Below are positions 48,012-60,000 of a stretch of DNA of 64,000 nt, piece after piece (position 1 is the first letter of the stretch; each line of letters starts with the position of its first letter). The position numbers were made by a program, and so were the translations under genes. Origin of the DNA: Pristionchus mayeri (lineage: Eukaryota; Nematoda; Chromadorea; Rhabditida; Neodiplogasteridae); assembly GCA_036245805.1 (NCBI GenBank), contig BTRK01000005.1, forward strand, positions 29,059,469 to 29,123,468. The letters run 5' to 3'. Under the pieces are notes generated by a model. That model did not search any database, had not been told where the DNA came from, and saw nothing but the letters and a program-made list of their open reading frames with translations.

Positions 48012-51000
48012 TCACTTCTTCTGCTTGTCCACCACAGTTGGCTGCAATCGATAGATGGATGATTCCTACCGTACTCTACCGTATCTCACCGTCATTCCGA
48101 TGGCGATTCTCTTCTTCTCCTCATCGCTGATCGGGGTCTTGTTGTCTCCTTTCGCTCGTCGCAGAAGCTTCTGCTTCATGAACTGTAAGAGATCGGAATG
48201 AGTGGATGAGTAGATCGGAAAGTATCTTCCTACAACCCTTCCTCGCAGTGTGTAGAATTCCAAATATGCCATGCATAAACAATCATTAGTACAATTAAAC
48301 ATCTCCCCAACCAAAATAATCGATACGCTCAACCGCACCCTTCTATCGTTTACCTGTTGCAGTAGTTCCCTCCTGCTCCTTTGTTTGATGGCGATGGAGA
48401 GATCGAGCCAAGTCCAGTTCTTCTCGTGGTACTCGCAGAGGGGGAAAATCAGGGGAAGATTGCGCACGTCCTCGATGTTCTTCTCCTTGTTTCCTTTGTA
48501 CGACACCAGTATTGGCACCTGACCGAATTCATCTTTGATCTCTTCCCCATTACGCTCGAGTCCATTCAATGCCAGTCGTGGGAATATTTCAAACCTCGGG
48601 TATCTTGATGTATAAGAATAGATTGTTCGAGTTAGCCCTCTGTCTCATCTTATCGATGTCATCGACTGCGATGGGAGTGGCAGAGGGAGCACGACCAGAG
48701 GAGGAACGAACCATCGAGAGACCACCCGTGATGCGCCTCAACGAAGTGAGAGAGATTAGAATGTCGAAATATTAAATTTATTGTTTATTATCTAACAATG
48801 GAAAACTCCCGGAATATAAGTGTATCAGTCACTAAGAGCGGTTGAAATGAGCCCATGGTGTAATTAACCAAACGAACAAAATAAGGTTTTCTAACACTAA
48901 ACAGACAGTTATTGATATGAGTTCATTTTGTGAGTAACACCCAAAACATAATATTCTAGATCTGATACCCCTACCTGCTGAGACTGAGTCTCCTGACTGG
49001 CGCCTTCTCCTTCTCTCCTTCCTCCAAGTCCAAATTCGCTTCACGCACCTGAGCCGCACCTCAACAATACGGCTGTCTTAGTTAATCATTGCACACAACA
49101 ACGTTCACCAGAAGCTTACTAATGTACAACACATAAACCAATCGATATCACTTCCCCTACCGTACCCTCATTCCTCTCGGGGAAGAAGAATGTCATCATG
49201 GCGTCGAAGAACTTGAACGTGAACTGCACAACCATTGGCGCGATGTTCACCTGGGAGAGATATAAACCAGTAATCAATCACCATTTCGAAAAGGTGGGAT
49301 ACTGAATCTGCCTAATACCTCGAAGTGTTCCTTCAGTGCTATGCCTCCCACGGGTGCAAGGTCCTTGCAGAGCACGCGCACTGCTGACGATCTACTCTGA
49401 TGGCTGTAATCGACGATTGACGTTTTCAACAACCGCACTCCGTCGAATAGTTCTCAATTGGTGTCGACCATAACCCGCAATGTTCCGATCTAATCATATC
49501 TTCGCCCCTCCGCACTACCCACCCACCATACCGTGAGTCTCTGTCGAGTGTGTCTGGGAAGGGCGTGTCTCTCAGTAGATTGGTCACTCTCATGGTGCCC
49601 AATTCGAATAGATGCTCCCCTCCGTTGTCCACTCGCATCGTCCGAGCGTACCTGCGAGATCACACTTACTTCCCACTTCCGAGTTTATGTTTCAGTATTA
49701 TAATGATTGTTGCATACAACCAGTTAGATGATCGTGCAGCATTTTGATGCAGATAAATGCATACCACTATTCAGATTGGATCAGATGGATATAACACCAA
49801 GTCAACAATCACAAACCGATTCCCTTCCACTCACAGGAAATTGGTGATGTGCAGCTGGGCGATTCCAATCATTCCGTCGTGCTCCGTCAACTTCCACGTG
49901 CAGTCCTCGAAGCAAACCTGAAAGACCAAAGATTAATCTATAAAATCAGTCCTCGATCGCTCGTTCTGCGGGCATACTGTGGTAACCCATCTCGCTCACC
50001 TCGAACTTGCGCACTACGGGCACTTCCTCCTCCTGCTGTCGCAACGAGACAACGCGATTCTGCTGCACCTGTCGCTGCTTGAGGACACTGAAAGGAATGC
50101 GATCGATTGGCCTCTGGGGAGCCACAGTATTGTCTCCTTCAATCGAATACCGTTCATTTTAAAATTTCCTTGCATATTTCTCTGACAAATAAATAAAATA
50201 CTACATGGATGAAGAGCCTCCTTCCCTCCCTTCCCTTCCCCTACCTTATCGTTATGGCCATCATCTCCGCGAGGTCGAGCTGCTTCAACTTTTCTTCCTC
50301 CAGCTCGCGAGTCAGCTGCGATTGCCTGTAACGAATATTTGTTTACTCAAACCTACCGTACCCCTTCAATCCACCGTACCCCTTCTACTCCAATCGTACC
50401 TCTCCGAGTCTGCGCTCTTCTCGTTTTCCATGTGATAGAGCTGTCGTTCGAGTGACCTCACCAGACACACCACCTCACGCAACTTCTTCTGCCAATCGAA
50501 TTGAGTAGACTAGATCTTCCCTCGGACTCAGCAGAATGTCGAAATTGACAGATACAGAACATCCACCAGATATCACGCATCGCAGTTTCAAGACTTCCTC
50601 ACCTGCTGCGTGGCTATGCTCCTGATCATGTCCTCCATGCTCAGTTGACGGCACTCGAAGAGTCTGAAATCAAAGATTAACTACTGTTAGCCGTGCCCCA
50701 ACCCTGTGTTAAATAGCACTAATTGATGATCATTTCGAACGAGGGGAGCAGCTCACCTCCTGTTCCTCCTCTCTGCATTCTTCTTCATTCTCGGGTCTAC
50801 GAACAGCACGAGTTGATTGACGACGTCAACTGCCAGCGAGTACTGTTCGGAGTTAGTCGACGCCTGCACACAACAACCACTCTCTTCCTCCCTTCTCATA
50901 AATCTCTCTTTCCGGGCCAATTCCCTGTTTCTCACTTCGATGCTATGGAGTTGGTACATGCACCAGCTAGATATTGCCAATACAATTTCAGTGTGATGCC

Positions 51001-54000
51001 GGAAATCAAAGATTTATTTCAATACTTATTTCCACAGTACCTCCAGCATGTTGTGCTTGAGTGTGATGCAATCGACCGCCAGCTCCTCCTCCATCTCCTC
51101 GTTCTCCTCCATCGACTCCTGAGCGTTAAAATACCCCGTGAACCCATCTACGAATCCCCCTTTCTACCGTACTCCCCACCCGTACCTCTAGTGCCTTCTC
51201 CTCCTCATCATCCAGTTTCTCCGAGAAATACACCCAGTAGATCTGACATGAGCATCGAGAGACGATGCGCTGCCAAGTCAATTGTTGATTATAATTATTT
51301 AGTGATTACATCAAACCCCCACCCCTTTCTTTGCAATCCTCTCTCACCTGCAGCTGTCTCCCATTTTCCGTCTTCACCATTCCTCCCACTGCTTCTCCCG
51401 CTCCCATCAGTGCATTCACTCGGTCGTTATTGTGCGCTGAAATAAATGGAGAGACTAGAAGTAATTAAACAGAAAGTCATGCGTTGCTCCACAGTCTAGA
51501 ATTTTTTTAGAAGTATCAGCAAAAATCCAACACAAGTTGTCGCTTTGCAAAATCGGTATTTGTATAAATGGTTCGTTGCTCGCTGTTTCTAAATAATAAA
51601 AAAATCATGCCACAAATGAAGCTATCTATGATTTCTTGATCAAATGAACTCCCTCTCCTCAAAATGTGACTGATCACACGAGAATGAATGGCGGGTTTCA
51701 TCATTCTCAGTGCGCATTGCTCACATAAAGCACAAATGATTGTGACGGGGCAAGTGAAGGAAGTAGCGTGTGACAACAACCATCTCTTCCCACTCGCTCG
51801 TTCACTGACCATCTCCCGCCCCTTTATCCTCGATCTCCTCCCTCGTCAGCCAGCTTCGCTCCTCGTCCTCCCAAGCGGATCGAGAGATCGGCGCGAAGTA
51901 CTGTAATCCGTAGGATTGATTATCAATCGAGTTCCTCTTAGCTCTCCTCTCTAAGCCGTGTTCAACTTGTAGAATCACAGAATATCCACAGTTGTTTCCA
52001 TCGTCTAAGCACACCACGTTCATTTCACTGAACTTTTGTTTTGTCGTTCTCATCACGTTTCTCCTCTCTGTTTTTGCTTCATCTCTCTCTCACTCCATTC
52101 CCGGTGTGTCTATTTAGGTACTCCTTCCCTCCCTCTCTACAGTCTCATCACGTCACGAGATATCACGGGATCCCTCGCCATCCTCCCTTCGCCCCTCTCT
52201 AGCTTACCCCATCAAGTAGTTCGGCTAACCGCCAGCTCCTCCCATGCACGGGATGCGAGTAATCTCTGCATCTCCCTCGTATAAATACCACTTCTTAGAG
52301 AGTAGCCGACCCTTCCTCCTCCTAACTAATTGACCCAAATGTCGCCCCTCGCGCTGCTCATTTGTGCACTTTTGTGTTGCTGCTCCGCCCAGTATTACGG
52401 TGATTACTATGGTGGATACGGTGGATACGGTGGATACGGTGGATACGGTGGTGGATACGGTGGTTATGGAGACGGATATGGATACGGAGGTAATAAACTA
52501 CGTCGACCTTAGTAAACTAATCATTTTAGGCTACGGCTACCCGAGCTACAATTATTACCCACAACAGTGAGTTTCGCGTTTCCGCCTTAATTCTTATAAT
52601 ACCCAAACGACGTCACACAGAGAAATCAATTAAACTTATTTCAATACTATTCAGATACAGCTACGGATACGGTGGCTACTCACCCTATTACAACAGTGGT
52701 TTGTGTATTCACTTGTTATAAATTTATATCAACTTCTCCAAAAAAAAGATCTCACAAAACTTCTTTTTGAAGCAAATCTGTGCAAAAAAGACATGCACAT
52801 TTTTTATAGGATACGGCTACAACAACTATGGCTACAATAATTACGGATACGGAAACTATGGCTACCAATGCTATGGTGAGATTTATGCTATTCAAGTGAT
52901 TCTTATAGCACAAATCCCCCCCCCCCCCCTGATGTTCACTCCTTCAAAAATCTTACAAATTTGAAAGTCTATGGCTAACGAGACAGATAGATGAAGAATC
53001 CAATTTTTATATTTGAAATGCATATTTTTGATCTTATAATTTATCATTGAGGTCTAATCCACTGTATGCGAGTGAATCGCCATCGTCGAATCCTCGCTCG
53101 TCTCGGATATCCCACCAGGAAATGAAGGACCACCTCCTCACTCATCCCATTTACCATAATCTCTCTCATTCCATCTGAGATACATTATGGTATGGAGGGA
53201 ACCATAAAATTTAAAATATCTACCCCTTGCATTCATCTCTATCCGTTGTTGTTGTACATTCCGAGTCTCGCTTGTTTTCGCGAATAAGCTGTTTCGATTG
53301 AGAAATCACATGATTCAAGTCATCAATATGACCCAGGACTCCTATCGTATTCTGATGGATAGGATACTCGCCTGCATTCCGTTGAGCATTGCCGACCAGC
53401 TCTTCTTGCTCAGCAACTGCGCACTCCTCCACACCGATCGATGCACCTGAAGACTTGAATTTTGACTAGTAAGATACGTTCTGAACATCATGAATTCCAG
53501 ATCTATAATATTTTAAATCGTTTTCCATCAATAACGCTCGATTGATTAGATTATGATTGATATCATGGATATTTTGTAATAGTTTTACAAATGAAAACCC
53601 AAACTTCATTGTAACCAAATTTTCAAATGAGTTGTCGAGCATCAATCTTTGCATTTTACCAAGCTATCTGCAGTCCAACCAACTGCTCGTGAATCGCGAG
53701 TAGGCGGCCACGTAGCTTTTGTTACCGGAGACATAGTTTTTGTTACCGGCCACGTGACTTTTGTGACCCGGACGTTACCTTTGTAGCCGGCTACGTAGCT
53801 TTTGTGACCCGGACGTTACCTTTGTGACCGGCGACGTAATTTTTGTAGCCGGCTACGTAGCTTTTGTAGCCGGCTATATCAAGTTGTGACCGGGCTACTG
53901 GACACTTGCGAATGCGCTTTGTGTGTGTAGCCGGCTACGTAGCTTTTGTTACCGGCTACGTAGCCCCTGTAGCCGGCTACGTCGCCTGTAGCCGACCTGT

Positions 54001-57000
54001 AGCCGCTGTAGCCGGCGACGTAGCCGGCGGTCGGACTAGTAGTCTGTTGTGGTCGGGGGCAATGGAATAGCCCATGTAATGCATTTTGAGACGGGTACCA
54101 GTCGGTATCACGCTGGTTCCGGGTTGGTTCAAGCATTGCGCTATATTGGTACCAACCTGTGCCCAGCGTGGTACCCACAAGTGTGGGGTAACTGTGAAAC
54201 CAGCGAGGTGCTAGTGTGGAAACACCGTGGTACCACGATGGTACCAGCATGGCACACGTGTGGTACCCATGGTATCACGATGGGTACCACGATGGTAACA
54301 ACATGGTACCAGGATGGTACCATCCTGGTACAAGTGTTGTACCCATGGTGCCACGAAGGTTTCAACATGGTACCACAATGGTACCAACATGGTACAAGTG
54401 TGGTACCCATGGTGCCACGATGGTTCCAACATGGCACCACAATGGTACCAACATGGTACAAGTGTGGTACCCACCGTGTTACCTTGTTGGTTCCATCGTG
54501 GTGCCATGTTGGTACCATCGCGGCACCATGGGTACCACACTTGTACCATGTTGGTACCATTGTGGTACCATGTTGGAACCATCGTGGCACCATGGGTACA
54601 ACACTTGTACCAGGATGGTACCATCGTGGTACCATGTAGCTACAATCGTTGTACCCATCGTGATACCATCGTGGTGCCATTTTGGTACCATCGCGGCACC
54701 ATGGGTACCACACTTGTGCCATGCTGGTACCATTGTGGTACCATGTTGGAACGATCGTGGCACCATGGGTACAACACTTGTACCAGGATGGTACCATCGT
54801 GGTATCACGATAGATACCAGTGAGGTACTAAACCTGCGTCATGTTGGACCACTGGTACCACGCTGGTTTCGAGCAGGTACCAGAATACGTAATATAAATG
54901 TGACTTTACAGATGTATCAGTTTGTACCACGCAGATAGGTCATTGGTATCGGATGGTCACTGTGCTCAGGGTTTAAACCACCATGTTGGCGTGGCAAAAA
55001 GACAGGTTGAGTTGCCTGAGTACGGTAGTTCTTACATTCATGATAATTTAATTATTATTAAACTTTTAGAAGGCTAGCAATTAAAGTCTTGCTTATCTAT
55101 GACACAAGAGTGCTTATATTTAAGTGAATATTACAAAATGTACCATTAAAGATATTTCAAAATATTCATCTCGAAAATAAGCAGTTCGTGATAAAGCAGT
55201 TTGAGTTTTTTTCTTACAGTACACCTCTCAGTTTTTGAACATGAACTTCGGAGTCTGTGACTTGTACCGTTGTTCCTCTTCGATGTTTTATGCTATTTCG
55301 CCCGAATCTTTGTTTGATTGATGGAGATGACCTTGTCCGACACGCGTGGGACGGTTTCGACAATATTTTTGTCATATTTGGTCGTGATTTTCATCGAATT
55401 TACGAGTTCTGCTCCTATTTCATGCTTGTGCCAACCTTTTGAATATTTGCAGGCCTCATTTATGGTTAAGACGTCTTTTTCTCTACGTTGGATTTAAGGA
55501 GGAATATATAAGAAGAAAAGTGAGTAATATAATCCACCCTTTTTAAACGGGAACATTGGCTTTACGTTGTTTCGAAGCGCAATCTCGCCATCTTTACCAA
55601 ATTTTATGTTGTTTGCAATAATTCGCACTTTTGCAGGTTTATTTTATATCAAGAACGATATTATCTATTGTTATTTAATGGAGGATTGTTTCAAACAGTA
55701 AAGTGAGTATTTAAATATATTATTTTGAAAACGGGAACATGGAAAATATAATTTGTTGAGCCTAGCTGTGTTTTAGCTCGATATTTTTCCGAATTTAAAA
55801 CGAAATACTGACTCATTTGGCTACACATGAAGTAATATTAATATAAAGTAGTCATTATTAGTTATTATTACTTCCTTAGCATCGTGATTGGCGGGGCGGA
55901 CAATAGCGAAATGACCAAAAGCACAACTTGATGCCATTCGCAGGGGAGTCACTCTAGCGCTTGGGGGTTGTATAACTATAACCGCTCTACTGCATCACTG
56001 ATTAGTTTTTTTTTGTTTATATGTTTCACTCGCCACCTATGGTCATGGTCCAAAATTTGTAGCGTGATGGTTCGATGACAATACAGGTTAGACGATCTAA
56101 ACATGGTTTGTTAGATGAGTCTACTGATTACAATGAAAGAACCCCCAAGTCGCCGGAATTTTTCTCCTGCGAACTCCGCATCGAAGCGTTTGGTCGTTTT
56201 GCTTTTGTCCGCCCCCTTCCCCGTCGATTTAAGGCTATAAATATACATATTACATGCGATTTTTTTAAAAAGTGAGATTTCCATTTTTATTAGCTCCGCA
56301 TTGACACTCATTAGCTCAAGTGTAGTATCCTTTGGCTACGGATTAAAGGTGCTGAGTTGAATATGATTTCCACAGAATATAAAAATTAAATAATGAGGTG
56401 TAGTTTATTCTTAACGGTTAGTACGTATTAATGGTAAATCAATTCCATTTGAGTTGGGATACAATTATGTCAATTTCTTGTTTAGATATTTCGGCGTCGG
56501 AGGCCAGGGAGCGGCCAAATAATATTGATTGCTCTCGTGAGAAGCTGAACCCAATTGATAAAGGACTAGGAGGAGAATCGCGCAGTCCAGGTTAGTATTT
56601 ACTGATCTGAATTGTTTACCGTCATACCTTCTCTTTCTCCCGCTTCTTTTCGAGCTAGTAATATTTTTTTTCATACATCAGTGGAAATTGGTTTTAAAAT
56701 CGCATACTTCCTTTTACTGAAAGCCCCCCTAACGTTGCTTACCGTTTAGGTTTTAGTCGCGTTATGCTGGCTATAAGCACTATGGTGGCGAGAATGGCTC
56801 AAGGATATCCGTCTTGTTTACCCCCTCTCGCGGCTTATCCTTGAGAGGGGGATTTACAGCCTCCCTCTCGTTGGCTCAAGCCGTTTTACAACCCTGAGCC
56901 GTTTTTGGCGGCTCAAGAGTATCGGCAGTCTCTCCCCTCGTCTCTCCCCCTGGCAGTTCCCCTTCCCTGCTCTCTCACATCCACACACTCTTGCGTCTCT

Positions 57001-60000
57001 TCCCCTGAGCCGTTTGTGAGCCGTCCGAAACGGCTCACAAATGGCTCAAGGCTCATCTATGTCAGCGGGAAGGATATACTCTCCTTTCCTGACCCTTTCG
57101 CGCTCTCTAAAAGACGACCCGTTGAGCCATTTTCGCCACCCTAATAAGCACACATGTGCGTGAAGCACCGTGTCGATTCCCCTCTGGCACGGCACACGAG
57201 AGGGGAAGGGGGGGCGCTAATAGGAGGGAGGGATAGGGGAGGAGAGAGTCGGACCTTCCATACCAAGGCGCCCTCACTTTGGAGTATACCAGTTGTTAAA
57301 CAGTTTGACTGGACGGAACTTAGGCTAAATAGTAGGGGGGGGGGGGGGGTGACAACTGCACAACGGACAGCTGCACAACAAATCGCCGCTCGCTTGCGGT
57401 TTATTCGACGCAGCGATTGGGGAGTTGCTTAATTGTTACCTGTATGTGCTCCCCTACATTTGCCTATATAAATCTTGTTACCAGGCGTTCATGAGTTTCA
57501 GTGCAAATCAGCGTATAGGGGATCATGGAATGTGCATACGTTGAAACTCATGATCGCCTTGTAACAAGATTTATATAGGCAAATTTAGGTGAGAACATAC
57601 AGGTAACAATGAAGCAACTCCCCAATCGCTACCACTGTGATCCCACTGAGAAAGTATGTTCAAATCGCAATCCCAGTGGGATGACAGTGGAATTTCCCAG
57701 TGAGATACATGCGGGCTCCCCACTGGGAATTCACTGGGATCCCATTGGGAATCTTTTACCAGAAACGGTAGTGACATGTGTATTGTACAATAAATTTGGC
57801 ACGGTACCACGAGTTTTTAAAAATAAAGTTAGTTTGCGATAGTCGGGGGTTACGGTAGTGGTATACGTTATCAGATGGTATTGAATGATCGATTGGGTAC
57901 GGTGACTAGTCTTGACCTACCGATCGATTTTCACCGTGATCCATGAGAGAAAGAGGGCGGCGGGGTCAGAGATCTACCCTCCATGTGAATTAGTGTTGGC
58001 AATTAGATAATAACGGGCCCGCTAAAACGCGCCTGGCGATACCGGGCCCGTGACCTCTGAGGGAGAGGTAGCGGGCCCGCTACATAACGTATCGCGCTAC
58101 TATGATTCTTCTCTCCCTCGCCTCCTCCCGCTCTGTCTGACCCGGTGAGGTTAGAGCGCGCGGAGAGGTGATGTCCGGGGGCCCCGGGAAAGCTAAAGTA
58201 GCTATATGTAGCGATAGGTAACGTGGCCGCTACCTCTCCCTCGCTTGTTACGGGCCCGGAATATCGCTATCGTTTAGCCTACAATAATGTGAATAGGGAG
58301 AAGAAGGGGATGACTTGCCTACGAGCGGAATACGAGGCAGGGGAAGACGGCAGAAGGCGTGTGGCTATTGAAAACAGAAGTAGCATACACCTGGCTTGAG
58401 TCACATTTGATACCATGCCATGCACTGTTCGAAGAGTTGCGCTATCGGCCGTCCCTGAGTGCCGTCGGGATTTTCTGAGGGTCGAGTACTATCTCTAAGA
58501 GCCATCTGAATTCTCAAAGTGGACTGGAGGATAATAGTGTGTGCTCCTGGAAGCCAGGAACATAGTTTAGGCTACTTCAGCCACCGAAAACACGGCCTTC
58601 TGTTTTCAAGGCAATCGCCATGACCTCTCTGTGATGATATAAGTTGTAGAATAATTGAAATAGATCGTGGTCAGGAAGTGTTGTGGATTACGGTACTTAT
58701 GGGGTACTGTGCAATGGGCAAGGCATAGATGAAGAATAAATTAAATTGAAAATATATTGGATTAATTCAATTGGTGATTAACGGGGTTTACGATGTCCGG
58801 TCTACGGTAGTCGTATGCTTTTCGGGGGTACTGTAGTACTTTGGCATCTCTAATTGACGGTCACCAATCCCATCATGAGAGTATAGGAATGGGAAATGGT
58901 GTTAATTTTAAGATGGGTATTCCGTTAATCCAAGATTTGGTTAGATGAAATACGAGACATAACTATCTCGATGTGAATTCTAAAATCTCTGCTTTCAGTT
59001 CGTGCTCACGGGATCAGGCCACGACGGGATTCGCATACAGTTCGTCAGGATCGCGACACCCCATCCATAGCCGTTCTACTAGTAATGCCCAGTGAGCCCA
59101 ATAGTTATCTGTCTAGTTTGTACTCATCTGTTATAACAATTCTAGTACCTTGTAAACATTGTTTTCATTATACATTAGTACCTACTAATAAAATCGTTGA
59201 GTTATATATTATGAGCTAATTTAACATAAAAAGTTACATTCTTATATTATTTGTTCACTATCTGCAAGGGGGAGGGGGGTGGGCGAGGGGAGGGGGGGGG
59301 GGTGAAGGGGTGGGTAGTAGTAGCCGGGCTAGTGGTAAGTAGTGGCCGGACTACCTTCTCTTTATGACCGGCGACGTAGTTTCTGTGACCGGGCCACCGG
59401 CTCTTTGTGACCGGCGACGTAGCTTCTGTGACCGGGCCACCGGCTCTTTGTTACCGGCCACGTAGCTTTTGTGACCCGGACGTGACCGTAACGTCCGGGT
59501 AACAAAAGTCACGTGGCCGGTAACAAAAACTACGTGGCCGGCTACTCGCGATTCACGAGTGCTTCAAATCATCTGGTTTATCTCACGATTCCAAACATTT
59601 TAGGTGCAATTCAGACAAAAAGTCGATAGATGCACGAGGAGTGCAAATTAACAGATTAGTTCCGTGTACGTGTCATTTTCTCAGTGAGAGGAGGGAAGGC
59701 GGCGGGTCTACTCGAGAGAACGATCGAACCACTCGATCTCTTCTATCCCTTACTCAATGGTGAGATGACCAGAGTGGAGCGGATGTACCATTGTGAAATA
59801 TAATTTCATCCATTCAATAATCGCATAAATTGTATCCTTATCGGTAATGCATGTTGCACGAACCACTCAGCTTCAGTCGGTTGCACTCTCTACCTCTCTC
59901 TCGATCGGATCGCTGCTAATGCAAACCCTAACCACGCCTCGCCGATCAACACTCCACTCCACCCATACTACATTGTGGAACGGCTATTGCACACGAGAAA

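Larger units (their letters stand above)
53686..59559. mobile_element. 5.9 kb repeat-built block with inverted terminal arrays (foldback-like)
   Basis: The left end starts CTCGTGAATCGCGAGTAG, and the right end is its complement (59542-59559, then CACGAG). Inside each end are arrays of the same short unit, built from GTAGCCGGCTACGTAGC and TTTTGTTACCGG. Tandem-repeat inverted termini recall Drosophila FB elements. No target duplication is obvious. The interior holds a GGTACC array, two hAT-like MITEs, a hairpin and two weak coding remnants. The block lies wholly inside a BLTP2 intron. Whether it moved as one unit or grew by successive insertions is open. Confidence 0.6.

Noticed and set aside
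50723..51445. 240-codon plus-strand frame
   Set aside because: It is antisense to BLTP2 exons 50757-50863, 51041-51118, 51186-51242 and 51348-51436, which fit the family and splice in frame.
54049..54938. Frames of 110-240 codons on both strands (Trp/Tyr/Met-rich repeats)
   Set aside because: They are produced by a nearly self-complementary GGTACC satellite; stop-free reading on both strands is a property of the repeat and there is no splice or start context.
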